Below, piece by piece: positions 1-8,002 of a stretch of 19,273 nt of DNA (within the stretch, counting starts at the first letter, position 1; every line of letters starts with the position of its first letter). The notes under the pieces were generated by a model. The model saw only the letters and a program-made list of their open reading frames with translations, was not told where the DNA came from and made no database searches. The DNA comes from Longimicrobiaceae bacterium (GTDB lineage Bacteria > Gemmatimonadota > Gemmatimonadetes > Longimicrobiales > Longimicrobiaceae). Location of the stretch: positions 1 to 19,273 of the forward strand of contig JASLAX010000171.1 in the NCBI GenBank assembly GCA_030146875.1. Reading direction: 5' to 3'. A program made the translations under genes and the position numbers.

Positions 1-1
1 C

Positions 2-1963
2 TCACGCGGCGCGCCCCCCGCGGCCCCCGCGTCCGGCCGAGCGGTCCGCCGCCCGGTCCTCGGCGCGGCGGCGCGGCGGGGCGGCCAGCTCGCTGGTGGA
101 GATGGGCGACGTGGCGATCGGCAGCCCGGCCTTCCGGACCACGTACGCCTCCATCGCGAAGTACTCCGGCAGCCCCAGCCGGTCCACGATGCGCGCCGTG
201 GCCGAGTTGCGCTCCTCCACCCGCTGCCAGAACTCGCGGTCGTCCTGCCCGGGGAAGGGCGCCTTGTCCTTCTGGCTCTGGTGCTTGTAGATGGCCAGGA
301 TCTTCAGCCGCAGCTCCTCCTCGCTCAGCGGCACCAGCACGTCCGCCTCGGCGATGGGCCACTCCTGCCACGCCCCGCGGTAGTACCAGATCTCCGGCTC
401 CTCGCCCGAGTACTGCCGCAGCGCCTCCAGCACCGCCTGCAGGCACATGCGGTGGGTGCCGTGGGGGTCGGACAGGTCGCCGGCCACGAACACCAGCTCG
501 GGGCGCTTCTCCTCCAGCAGCCGGAGCGTGATGGCCACGTCCTCGGGGCCGATGGGGTCCTTCCGCACCTTCCCCGTCTGGTAGAAGGGGAGGTTGAGGA
601 AGCACGCCTGCTCGCGCCGCATGCCGAACGTCTCGATGCCGCTCACCGCCTCGGCCTCGCGGATGCGGCGCTTGATGGTCTGCACCGGCGGGATGTCCAC
701 CTCCCCCGGGTGCTTGCTGTCCAGGAAGCCCTCGATGTCGTCCGCCAGGGCGTCCACGTGCCCGCCGCCCAGCTCGAAGTCGTGCCCGAAGCGGCGCAGG
801 AAGTCGATGTAGCGGCGCACCTCGTGGTCGAACACGGCGATGTTGCCGCTCGTCTGGTACGCGACGGTGATGTCGTTGCCGTTCTGGTGCAGCTTGTTCA
901 GGATCCCGCCCATCGAGATCACGTCGTCGTCGGGGTGCGGCGAGAAGACGACCACGCGCTTCCCCTGCGGCAGGCGAGAGCGTCCGCGCACCTTCGACAG
1001 CAGCGCGTTGAACACCTCGCCGTTCAGCGGCCCCGCCGAGCCGTGCCGGGCCAGCAGCGACGACAGGTGGTGCTCGCGGTAGTCGTCGGGGTCCAGCTTC
1101 AGGATCGACTTGCCCGTGGTCTGGGAGAGCCAGATCACCGCCTGGATCTCCTTCGCCCGGTCCCACTTCACCTCCCCGACCACCCACGGCGTCTTGATGC
1201 GCGTGAGCTCGGCCGCGGCGGCGGGGTCCAGGTAGAAGGTGGCGTTGGGATGGCTCTGCAGGTACGTGGCGGCCACGTCCGGGTCCGGCTCGCCCTCCAC
1301 CGCGCGGCGCACGACGGCGGCCTTGTGCTCGCCGGTGGCGATCAGCGCCACCTGGCGCGCGTCCAGGATGGAGGCCACGCCCATGGTGATGGCCTCGGTG
1401 GGCACGTTGTCCTCGCCGAAGAAGTCGGCCGCGGCGTCGCGGCGCGTCACCGTGTCGAGCGCGATCAGGCGGGTGCGGCTCCCCACGCCCGACCCCGGCT
1501 CGTTGAAGCCGATGTGCCCCGTCTTGCCGATCCCCAGGATCTGGAAGTCGATCCCGCCCGCGGCGACGATCGCCGCCTCGTACTCCGCGCAGAGCCGCTC
1601 CACCTCGTCGCGCGGCACGGCGCCGGGGGGAAGGTGCACGTTGGCCGGGTCCACGTTGATGTGCTCGAAGAGGTTCTCCCACATGTACCGGTGGTACGAG
1701 TGGATGCTCTCCGGGTCCATCGGGTAGTACTCGTCCAGGTTGAACGTCACCACGTCGGAGAAGTCGAGCCCCTCGCTGCGGTGCATGCGGATCAGCTCGC
1801 GGTACACGCCGATGGGAGTGCTCCCCGTCGCCAGGCCCAGGACGGGGCGCCGCCCCTCCGCGCGCGCGGCCGCGACCACGGCCGCGATGCGCTCGGCCAC
1901 GGTGCGGGCGATCTGCTCGTACTCCACGATGACGACGGGGACGCGCTCTCGGGGCTGGGCCAT
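2..1963 (-). CDS. nagB: Glucosamine-6-phosphate deaminase fused to a PIG-L/LmbE-type deacetylase domain
   Basis: A complete 653-aa protein with two domains. Residues about 8-265 are a NagB sugar-phosphate isomerase fold: the phosphate loop GLATGSTPIG (43-52), the FNLDEYY segment with D77 matching the proton-transfer Asp72 of E. coli NagB, and GIGKTGHIGFNEPGSG (144-159) with H150 and E155 matching His143 and Glu148. The partner of Asp141 is T148, an unusual change. Residues about 335-600 are a PIG-L/LmbE deacetylase: zinc motif SPHPDDD (341-347) and a second histidine motif DPHGTH (499-504). The last 25 residues are Arg/Ala-rich and look disordered. NagB converts GlcN-6-P to Fru-6-P and ammonia in the cytoplasm, and no signal peptide is seen. 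Long NagB proteins with this C-terminal domain occur in Bacteroidota, to my knowledge; the role of the second domain is unsettled. The ATG start has an AAGG 9 nt upstream. It is probably the last gene of the operon with the GH3 enzyme and serine hydrolase, 160 bp downstream of the latter. Confidence 0.93.
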   Translation of the reverse strand: MAQPRERVPVVIVEYEQIARTVAERIAAVVAAARAEGRRPVLGLATGSTPIGVYRELIRMHRSEGLDFSDVVTFNLDEYYPMDPESIHSYHRYMWENLFEHINVDPANVHLPPGAVPRDEVERLCAEYEAAIVAAGGIDFQILGIGKTGHIGFNEPGSGVGSRTRLIALDTVTRRDAAADFFGEDNVPTEAITMGVASILDARQVALIATGEHKAAVVRRAVEGEPDPDVAATYLQSHPNATFYLDPAAAAELTRIKTPWVVGEVKWDRAKEIQAVIWLSQTTGKSILKLDPDDYREHHLSSLLARHGSAGPLNGEVFNALLSKVRGRSRLPQGKRVVVFSPHPDDDVISMGGILNKLHQNGNDITVAYQTSGNIAVFDHEVRRYIDFLRRFGHDFELGGGHVDALADDIEGFLDSKHPGEVDIPPVQTIKRRIREAEAVSGIETFGMRREQACFLNLPFYQTGKVRKDPIGPEDVAITLRLLEEKRPELVFVAGDLSDPHGTHRMCLQAVLEALRQYSGEEPEIWYYRGAWQEWPIAEADVLVPLSEEELRLKILAIYKHQSQKDKAPFPGQDDREFWQRVEERNSATARIVDRLGLPEYFAMEAYVVRKAGLPIATSPISTSELAAPPRRRAEDRAADRSAGRGGRGGRAA

Positions 1964-2123
1964 GGACGTTCGCCTTGGGGTCGGATCGGTGTGGATCGTG
2001 GTTCGGGTGGAGCTTTCCTCCCGCGGACGCAGGCTCCGGGCCAGGGTCGGGCCTCGGCCGCCCGCGTTCAGCCGGGCTGGGGGACGCCGCCGGCGACGCG
2101 CTGCCGCGAACCCGAACGCCCGG
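1964..2123. other. Spacer between serine hydrolase and nagB
   Basis: This 160-bp gap within the minus-strand gene set has no convincing promoter or hairpin with a T-run. The TA[C/G]NTT hexamer seen before other genes of the window is absent here, which favours read-through from the GH3 promoter. Confidence 0.4.
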
Positions 2124-3398
2124 TCATCGGGGCGACCCCGCGGGCGGCTCGCGGCGCGCCTCCCAGTCCACCAGCGGGGCGTCCAGGATGGAGGACTGCA
2201 CCAGGTCGGCGACGGCGCGGCGCAGGGCGACGTGCTTCTGGTTGCTGCCGCTGGGGTTCACGCGGTTGGTGAGCAGGACCAGGAACAGGCCGCGCTCCGG
2301 GTCGATCCACACCGACGTCCCCGTGTACCCCGTGTGCCCGTACGACCGCGGGCCGAAGTGTCGTCCCGCGCTGGACCGGCCCGACGGCGTGTCCCAGCCG
2401 AGGGCGCGGGAGGAGCCCGGCCCCCGCGGCGCCGTCCACCGCGCCACCGTCTGCGGGCGCAGGACGCGCGTGCCCGCGTACTCTCCCCCGTTCAGCAGCA
2501 TCTGGGAGAAGACGGCCATGTCGCGCGCGCTGGAGAAGAGGCCCGCGTGCCCGGCCACCCCGCCGAGCGCCCAGGCGTTGGGGTCGTGCACCTCGCCCCA
2601 GATCAGCCCCCCGCGCGCCGAGTCCACCTCCGTGGCCGCGATGCGCGCCCGGGGGAACGCCTCCAGCGGGCGGAAGCGCGTGTCCCGCATCCCCAGCGGC
2701 TCGAAGACGCGCTCCGCCGCCAGCCGCTCCAGCGGCAGGCCGGACGCCGCCTCCACCACCGCCTGGGCCAGGACCAGGTCCCAGTCGCTGTAGACCATCC
2801 GCGCCCCCGGCGCGTACACCAGCGGCCGCGCGTCGATCTGCGCCAGGTACTGGTCGCGGCCCCGGTACGTGCGGTACAGCGGCGCGAAGGCCTCGAAGCC
2901 GCCGCGGTGCGTCAGGATCATCTCCACCGTGATCCCCGCCTTGGCGCTGTCGCGGATCTCGGGCACGTACCCGGCGACGGCGCGGTCCAGCGAGAGCCGC
3001 CCCTCCTCCTCCAGCGCCATCGCGGCGGCCGTCGTCGCCACCACCTTGGTCACCGACGCCATGTCGAAGAGCGTGCTGTCCGTCACCGGCGCGCTCCCGG
3101 GCGCCCAGTCCACCCGGCCGTACCCGCGCATGTGGACCAGCCGTCCCCAGCGCCCCACCGCCACCGAGACGCCGGACGCCGCGCGGTCGCCGATGGCCGC
3201 CAGGACCACGGAGTCCAGCCGCGCGGGCAGCCGGTCGTCCATCCCCACCGCCGCCGGCCGCGCGCCCACCAGGGTGTGGACGGCCTCCAGCCGCGGCGGC
3301 TCCGGCGGCGCCGCCGGAACGGGCGCCGTGGGAGGCGGCGGGCCCGCGCAGGCGGCGAGGGCGAGCGCGAGGGCGGCGAGGAGGGGGGTGCGCGTCAT
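2124..3398 (-). CDS. Serine hydrolase, beta-lactamase/class C PBP-like lipoprotein
   Basis: A 424-aa protein of the serine beta-lactamase-like family (Pfam Beta-lactamase, PF00144). All three active-site motifs are visible: S115-V-T-K118 (SxxK), Y203-S-D205 (YxN equivalent) and H355-T-G357 (KTG equivalent). HDPNAWALGGVAGHAGLFS (271-289) is typical of the esterase/D,D-peptidase side of the family. A hydrophobic N-terminus ending in ALALAAC (C17) is a lipoprotein signal, so it is probably anchored in the periplasm or outer membrane, followed by a Pro/Ala linker. Likely activities are D,D- or L,D-peptide cleavage on muropeptides, or esterase; antibiotic resistance should not be assumed. The ATG at 3398 was chosen because it places the signal peptide correctly. 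An in-frame GTG at 3407 would give a 4-bp GTGA overlap with the GH3 stop and is an alternative start. Either way the gene is translationally linked to the GH3 gene. In Bacteroidota these two functions are often one fused polypeptide. Confidence 0.9.
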   Translation of the reverse strand: MTRTPLLAALALALAACAGPPPPTAPVPAAPPEPPRLEAVHTLVGARPAAVGMDDRLPARLDSVVLAAIGDRAASGVSVAVGRWGRLVHMRGYGRVDWAPGSAPVTDSTLFDMASVTKVVATTAAAMALEEEGRLSLDRAVAGYVPEIRDSAKAGITVEMILTHRGGFEAFAPLYRTYRGRDQYLAQIDARPLVYAPGARMVYSDWDLVLAQAVVEAASGLPLERLAAERVFEPLGMRDTRFRPLEAFPRARIAATEVDSARGGLIWGEVHDPNAWALGGVAGHAGLFSSARDMAVFSQMLLNGGEYAGTRVLRPQTVARWTAPRGPGSSRALGWDTPSGRSSAGRHFGPRSYGHTGYTGTSVWIDPERGLFLVLLTNRVNPSGSNQKHVALRRAVADLVQSSILDAPLVDWEARREPPAGSPR

Positions 3399-3403
3399 CG
3401 TGG

Positions 3404-5209
3404 TCACGGGGCGGAGCGGCGCAGGCCGGCACCGCGCGAGAGGAGCGGGGGAACGGAGACGGGGAGCCGCCCGGTGACGGGCGCGGTGCCCAGGAGGGCA
3501 CGGGCGGCGGCGCGCTGGCTCACCTCCTCTCCCGTCCACGCCAGCAGGTAGGCCGGGGCGGAGGGGAAGGACGTCAGCAGGTACGGAGAGCCGAAGGAGA
3601 CCGCGACGACCGGCAGCCCGTCCGCCGCGGCCGCCTCGGTCCAGCGCGTGAAGCCCACGCCGGCGGCCACGTTGCCCCGCCCCTCGCGGGGGGTGACGTA
3701 CGCCGCCGCCACCACCCGGTCGGCCCGCGCCGCCCTCTCCCGCAGCGCGGTCCACTCCGCGGGGGTCGTGCGCTCGTCCGTGCGCACGCTCTCCACCGTG
3801 GCCCCGCCCTCCGCCAGCGCGGCGTCTAGGAAGCGCCCGGCGTTGAGCGCCGTGGCGTCCGCGTAGGTGATGGAGAGGACGCGCCCGCCCCGGCGGAAGG
3901 GGACCAGCGAGCGGGCGTCGCGGGCCAGGACCATGGAGCGTCGGGCGACCTCCTCCGCCAGCGCCCGGTGCGCGCGCGAGCCCACCACGCGCTCCACCGC
4001 CGCCACGTCCACCTCCGTCGCGCGGGAGAGGCCGGCGCGCTCCTTCGCCGCGAGCAGGCGGCGCACCGAGGCGTCCAGCCGCGCCTCCGTCAGCCGCCCC
4101 GAGCGCACCGCGGCGACCACCGCGTCGATGGCCTCCTTCGCGTCCACCGGCTGGAGCAGGACGTCCGACCCCGCGACCACGGCCAGCACGGCGGCCTCCG
4201 CCGCGCCGTAGCGCCGCGTCAGGGCCCCCATGATCAGGGCGTCGGTCACCACCAGCCCGCCGAAGCCCATCTCTCGGCGCAGCAGGCCGTCCACGAAGAA
4301 GGCGTTGAGCGACGCCGGCCGGTCCCCCGCCCCGGCCACGCGCGGCGCGGCCAGGTGGCCGACCAGCACGGCGTCCACCCCCGCCGCCACGGCGGCGCGG
4401 AACGGCACCAGCTCCACGGAGTCCAGGCGCGCCCGGTCCACCGGGAGCGTGGGCAGGGCCACGTGGGAGTCGGTGTGCGTGTCGCCGTGCCCGGGGAAGT
4501 GCTTGGCCGCGGTGAGCACGCCGCCCGCGCGGGCGCCGCGGACGAACGCCGTGCCCAGGCGCGCCACCTCCGCCGGGTCCTCGCCGTACGAGCGGGTGTT
4601 GATGATGGGGTTGGCGGGGTTGGAGTTCACGTCCAGCACCGGCGCCAGCGTCATCCGGATCCCCACCGCCCGCGCCTCTCGCCCGATGGCCCGACCCACC
4701 TGGAACGCCAGCGTGTCGGAGCCGGTGGCGGCCAGCGCCATCGCCGGCGGGATCACCGTCCCCCCGCCCTGCGGCAGCAGGTGGGGGAGCGTCCAGACGC
4801 CGGCCAGCCGCATCCCCGGCCCGCTCTCCAGGTCGGTGGCCACCAGCAGGGGGACGCGGGCCTCGCGCTGCAGGGCGTTGGTCTTCGCCGCCCAGGTGTG
4901 CGGAAGGCCGATGGACATGATGATCCCGCCCACGCCCTCGTCCCGCACCAGGGTGCGCAGGCGGTCCCACTCCGGCGAGTCGGTGGAGACGTACTCCGCC
5001 CCGCTCCACGGCATCACCATCTGCGCCGCCTTCTGCCGCAGCGACAGGCCCGCCAGCGTGCGCTCCACCCACTCGCTCCCCCGCTCCGCCGCCGCGGCGG
5101 GGGGCGCCGCCGACCGGGCGTCGGACGAGGCCGGGGGCGCTCCGGCGGAGCCGGGGACGGCGCAGGCGGCCAGGAGGAGCAGGGCGGCCGGGAGGTGGCG
5201 TCGGTGCAT
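3404..5209 (-). CDS. Glycoside hydrolase family 3 lipoprotein, NagZ-like beta-N-acetylglucosaminidase
   Basis: A 601-aa GH3 enzyme. The N-terminal TIM-barrel region carries the NagZ-type signature KHFPGHGDTHTDSH (236-249), where the Asp-His pair is the acid/base unique to beta-N-acetylglucosaminidases of this family, and the nucleophile Asp in VVTDALIMGAL (D323). A C-terminal GH3 alpha/beta domain follows (about 400-595). The N-terminus MHRRHLPAALLLLAAC gives a lipobox with C16, so unlike cytosolic E. coli NagZ this protein should be exported and lipid-anchored. It probably removes GlcNAc from muropeptides or chitin-type oligosaccharides. The ATG has GGAG 5 nt upstream. It is the first gene of the minus-strand operon that continues into the serine hydrolase and NagB. 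The reading frame is open far upstream of the ATG, but the lipobox and promoter position fix the start here. Confidence 0.93.
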   Translation of the reverse strand: MHRRHLPAALLLLAACAVPGSAGAPPASSDARSAAPPAAAAERGSEWVERTLAGLSLRQKAAQMVMPWSGAEYVSTDSPEWDRLRTLVRDEGVGGIIMSIGLPHTWAAKTNALQREARVPLLVATDLESGPGMRLAGVWTLPHLLPQGGGTVIPPAMALAATGSDTLAFQVGRAIGREARAVGIRMTLAPVLDVNSNPANPIINTRSYGEDPAEVARLGTAFVRGARAGGVLTAAKHFPGHGDTHTDSHVALPTLPVDRARLDSVELVPFRAAVAAGVDAVLVGHLAAPRVAGAGDRPASLNAFFVDGLLRREMGFGGLVVTDALIMGALTRRYGAAEAAVLAVVAGSDVLLQPVDAKEAIDAVVAAVRSGRLTEARLDASVRRLLAAKERAGLSRATEVDVAAVERVVGSRAHRALAEEVARRSMVLARDARSLVPFRRGGRVLSITYADATALNAGRFLDAALAEGGATVESVRTDERTTPAEWTALRERAARADRVVAAAYVTPREGRGNVAAGVGFTRWTEAAAADGLPVVAVSFGSPYLLTSFPSAPAYLLAWTGEEVSQRAAARALLGTAPVTGRLPVSVPPLLSRGAGLRRSAP

Positions 5210-5248
5210 CGGCTCCGGCGGGGCTGGACGGGACGGAGGGGATGGCGC

Positions 5249-5277
5249 AACGTACGAACGCGCGCGGGGCGTGGCAA
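5249..5277 (-). promoter_or_regulatory. Probable promoter of the GH3-serine hydrolase-nagB operon
   Basis: On the minus strand TTGCCA (5277-5272; five of six matches to TTGACA) is followed after 17 bp by TACGTT (5254-5249). The hexamer ends 39 nt before the ATG. The same TA[C/G]NTT hexamer at nearly the same distance precedes other genes in this window. Confidence 0.55.
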
Positions 5278-5366
5278 CGGACCGCGCGCGGGTCAGAAAC
5301 GCGCCCCCCGTTCGTTCCACAGCGGACCCCCCGCCGCACGTCGCGTTCCCCCAGCCCACCGGCCCG

Positions 5367-6374
5367 ATGATCCACCGCCCCGCCGCGCCCCGCCCGCGCC
5401 TGCTCCTTCCGGCGCTCCTCGCCCTGGCCGCCGCCTGCTCCGGCGGGAGCGGCGCCCCCGACCGCCGGACGGAGTCGAGCGAGGAGGCCGGCCACGCGGA
5501 CGTGGCCGCGGACGCCTCGGCGCCCATGTCGAGCCTGGGGAGCGAGCACGGCGTCGCGCAGTCCGGTACCCGGCGCGCGGAGCCGCCGCGCGACGGGGCG
5601 GCGGCGTCGCCGAACGCCGCCGCGCCGGACACCACCGCCGCCGCCGCCGTGCTGCCGACCATGCTGATCCGCACGGGGCAGGCGGAGGTGCGGGTGGACT
5701 CGCTGGAGGCGGGGGTCGCGGCCGTGCGCGCCATGGCGACGCGGCTGGGCGGCTTCGTCGCGAACACCGAGCTGCAGGTGGGGGCCGAGCAGTCGCGGCG
5801 CGCCAGCCTGGAGCTGCGCATCCCCGCCGCGCGCTTCGACGAGGCGGTGGCGGGGCTGAACCCGCTGGGCACGGTGGAGCGGGTGATCGTGCGCGCCGAG
5901 GACGTGGGCGAGGAGTACACCGACGTGAGCGCCCGCGTGGCGAACTCCAGGCGCCTGGAGACGCGCCTGGTGGAGCTGCTGGCCACCCGGACCGGGAAGC
6001 TGGAGGACGTGCTGGCCGTGGAGCGGGAGCTGGCCCGCGTGCGCGAGGAGATCGAGCGCCGCGAGGGGCGCCTGCGCTACCTGCGCACCCGCGCCGCGGT
6101 GAGCACCCTGACGGTCGTGGTCCACGAGCCGGGCCCCATCGTGGGCGACTACCCCGGCCAGAACCCGGTCGCCCGCGCCTTCCGCGACGCCTGGAGGAAC
6201 TTCGTGGCCTTCGTCGCGGGCTTCATCGCCGCGCTGGGCTACCTGGTCCCCCTCGGCCTCCTCCTCTGGATCGCCTGGCTGGTCCTGCGCCGCTTCCGGC
6301 CGCGCGGCGACGACGGCCCCACCCGCCTGGGCATCCGCCGCCCCAGGAAGCCCCAGATCCGGGTGGAGGAGTAG
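5367..6374 (+). CDS. DUF4349 domain-containing lipoprotein with C-terminal membrane anchor
   Basis: A 335-aa protein with a lipoprotein signal (LLALAAAC, C24) and a low-complexity Ala/Ser/Pro-rich linker (25-95). The conserved region (about 97-310) fits the DUF4349 family: a beta-rich start (MLIRTGQAEVRVDSLEAGV, 99-117), the segment ASLELRIPAARFDEAV (146-161), and EEYTDVSARVANSRRLETRL (182-201) leading into a charged coiled coil of about 195-240. A transmembrane helix of roughly 30 residues (278-308) is followed by a basic tail. Function is unknown; related proteins are cell-envelope components. The gene diverges from the GH3 operon with about 157 bp between starts. The leader is C-rich and lacks a recognisable Shine-Dalgarno sequence, and I see no clear promoter for it. 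The start was chosen because it gives the lipobox directly. Confidence 0.85.
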   Translation: MIHRPAAPRPRLLLPALLALAAACSGGSGAPDRRTESSEEAGHADVAADASAPMSSLGSEHGVAQSGTRRAEPPRDGAAASPNAAAPDTTAAAAVLPTMLIRTGQAEVRVDSLEAGVAAVRAMATRLGGFVANTELQVGAEQSRRASLELRIPAARFDEAVAGLNPLGTVERVIVRAEDVGEEYTDVSARVANSRRLETRLVELLATRTGKLEDVLAVERELARVREEIERREGRLRYLRTRAAVSTLTVVVHEPGPIVGDYPGQNPVARAFRDAWRNFVAFVAGFIAALGYLVPLGLLLWIAWLVLRRFRPRGDDGPTRLGIRRPRKPQIRVEE

Positions 6375-6408
6375 GGGCGAGGCAGCGGCCGAGGACCTCG
6401 CCGGGGGA

Positions 6409-6433
6409 CCCTCACCCGGCGGGCGGGAGAGGG
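6409..6433. repeat. Imperfect inverted repeat CCCTC-CCCG / CGGG-GAGGG
   Basis: CCCTCACCCG pairs with CGGGAGAGGG across a 5-nt loop with one internal mismatch. It lies 35 bp after the DUF4349 stop and could work as a mRNA 3' hairpin, although no T-run follows. A related CCCTC/GAGGG hairpin is seen near 16043-16062, which suggests a dispersed intergenic element. Confidence 0.45.
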
Positions 6434-6515
6434 ACCGGGATGGTCTCGTCCCGCGGCTCGCGGATGGCGGCCCTCCCTCCGGCGGGGGCGGGGCGGGGGG
6501 ATCCCGCCCCCGCAC

Positions 6516-6548
6516 CTCCGCGTCTCCGCGTCCTCCGCGTCTCCGCGT
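6516..6548. repeat. Tandem CTCCGCGT octamers, AETRR-type intergenic repeat
   Basis: There are four copies of CTCCGCGT at 6516-6523, 6524-6531, 6533-6540 and 6541-6548, with one extra C between copies 2 and 3. Read on the other strand in one frame it encodes HAETRRTRRR, a string I recognise from short dispersed intergenic repeats in many environmental bacterial genomes. It is noncoding here, lying between the convergent DUF4349 and susD genes. Confidence 0.6.
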
Positions 6549-6595
6549 GGAAAACGGAGGCCGACGGACGCGCCGCCGGCGGCCGACGCGCAAGA

Positions 6596-6630
6596 AGAAA
6601 GGGCGGACCCTCCACGGGCCCGCCCTTTCT
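6596..6630. terminator. Bidirectional intrinsic terminator between DUF4349 gene and susD
   Basis: The perfect 11-bp arms AGAAAGGGCGG (6596-6606) and CCGCCCTTTCT (6620-6630) enclose a 13-nt loop. On the minus strand the stem runs into TTTCTTCTTG, a reasonable U-rich tail for the susCD transcript, whose last codon is only about 20 bp away. On the plus strand the tail is short (TTTCT) and termination may be weaker. Confidence 0.75.
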
Positions 6631-6648
6631 CGCGTCGGCAGAGGCCGG

Positions 6649-7980
6649 CTACTGGTAGTGCGGGTTGCCGTTCTTCTCGCCCAGCGTGACCGGCCAGCAC
6701 TCCTGCGTGCCGTACGTCTCGCCGCTGGTGCTCCCCGGGTACGGGCCCGAGGGGAACTCGTCCACGCCGTAGAGCTTCTTGTACCGCCGCAGGTCGCCCA
6801 GGCGGTGGCCGTCCAGGTAGAAGTCCCGGCGGCGCTGGTCGCGCAGGGCGGCGCGGAACTCCGCGTCGTTCGTGGGCGTGATGGGCTCCTGGCTGCCCGC
6901 CGCGCGCCGCTGCGTGAGGAAGGCCAGGCCCGCGGGCGTGAGGCCCTGCGCCTCGTGGAGGATGTACTGCGCCTCCAGGTACGACGCCAGGCGGATCGAC
7001 GCCGTCTTGGTGAACTCCGCGCCCGGCAGCGTGCCGCTGTAGGTGCTGAAGGACGGCGGCGAGTTCGGAACGTAGTCGCGGACCGCGTTCATCGTCCCCT
7101 CGGTCGTCTCGCCGTGGGGGACGCGCGGGTCGTTCAGGTTCTGGAAGGGGAGGCCCACCCCGATCCAGGTGCTGCCCGCCCCGAGCGAAGCCGCGTTCTC
7201 GAACGGGTTGTACTCCCGGGAGCTGTTCGACGAGTGGAAGATCCGGAACTCGAACGGGCTGGGCACGGCGGAGGCGTACTCGATCGCCTTGGCCGCGTTC
7301 CCCACGTTCAGGTACGCGCGCGCCGCCCCCACCCGCGCCAGGCCGGTGAGGGAGTCGGCGCCCGCCTTCTCCGCCGCGGTGGCGGTGGGCTTCGCCTTCA
7401 CGGCCGCCGCGATGGCGATGGCCTCGTCGAAGCGGGGGATGGCGAAGCCCAGGAGCTGGTCCGACGTGTAGGGGGCGCTCAGGTTGAGCGGCGACTCGCA
7501 GAAGTTCTCCCCCAGCATCACGTACGAGTAGCCGGCCAGCGCCTGCACCCGCGCCAGCCGCAGGTCGCGTCCCGCCGAGTCGGCCAGCAGCGTCTTCAGG
7601 CGGCTCGCCACGCTGTCCGCCAGGAAGCGGGTGCGGTGGATGGGGTTGTAGACCTGCGACGAGAGCAGGCCGCCCGCCTCGGACACGTCCCGCATGTCGA
7701 TGGGGCGGTTCTCGAAGAAGACGTGGTGGTTGCTGAGCTCGTCGGTGAAGACGCCGCTGTACAGCGCGACGTTGGAGTACGTGGGCTGGAACTCGCCCAG
7801 CACCCCGTTCACCATCAGCGCGATGTACTGGGGGTCGTTGAGGTTCGGCTCCTCGATGGCGCCCGGGTTGGTCACCTTCAGGAAGTCGTCGCACCCGGCG
7901 AGCGCCGTCGCTCCCGCCGCCACGGCGGCGAGGAGGAGAGCGCGGGCCCGCCGCGTTCGGGAGGTCGTGTTCCGGTTCAA
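6649..7980 (-). CDS. SusD/RagB-family outer-membrane nutrient-binding lipoprotein
   Basis: A 443-aa protein with a lipoprotein signal ending in ATALAGC (C30), then DDFLKVTNPG, the usual opening of SusD-like proteins of this type. The helical TPR-like core is followed by the C-terminal hallmark RRRDFYLDGHRLGDLRR (383-399), which corresponds to the ERRxELxxEGxRxxDLxR segment of the family. It is shorter than most Bacteroides SusD proteins (about 500-600 aa) but complete. It would sit on the cell surface as the ligand-capturing lid of the SusC transporter encoded 22 bp upstream. Start: the codon is TTG at 7980, supported by GGAGA 7 nt upstream and by the correct signal peptide; there is no nearby ATG in frame. 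Substrate is unknown; no degradative enzyme is directly attached to this pair. Confidence 0.92.
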   Translation of the reverse strand: MNRNTTSRTRRARALLLAAVAAGATALAGCDDFLKVTNPGAIEEPNLNDPQYIALMVNGVLGEFQPTYSNVALYSGVFTDELSNHHVFFENRPIDMRDVSEAGGLLSSQVYNPIHRTRFLADSVASRLKTLLADSAGRDLRLARVQALAGYSYVMLGENFCESPLNLSAPYTSDQLLGFAIPRFDEAIAIAAAVKAKPTATAAEKAGADSLTGLARVGAARAYLNVGNAAKAIEYASAVPSPFEFRIFHSSNSSREYNPFENAASLGAGSTWIGVGLPFQNLNDPRVPHGETTEGTMNAVRDYVPNSPPSFSTYSGTLPGAEFTKTASIRLASYLEAQYILHEAQGLTPAGLAFLTQRRAAGSQEPITPTNDAEFRAALRDQRRRDFYLDGHRLGDLRRYKKLYGVDEFPSGPYPGSTSGETYGTQECWPVTLGEKNGNPHYQ

Positions 7981-8002
7981 AGCGTAGTCTCCGGGGCCCG
8001 GG

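Noticed and set aside
281..2272. Long plus-strand open frame opposite nagB
   Set aside because: It is a GC-driven shadow: His/Val/Arg/Leu-rich, no domain, and opposite a clearly conserved gene.
2124..3398. Antibiotic-resistance beta-lactamase
   Set aside because: The motifs (SVTK, YSD, HTG) and the operon with NagZ-like and NagB enzymes fit the esterase/peptidase branch; resistance cannot be inferred.
6516..6548. CTCCGCGT array as a CRISPR
   Set aside because: Units are 8 bp and directly adjacent, without spacers, and there are no cas genes.
3968..6658. Plus-strand open frame of almost 900 codons across the GH3 and DUF4349 genes
   Set aside because: The translation is low-complexity Arg/Gly/His/Ala and antisense to, or out of frame with, two recognisable genes.
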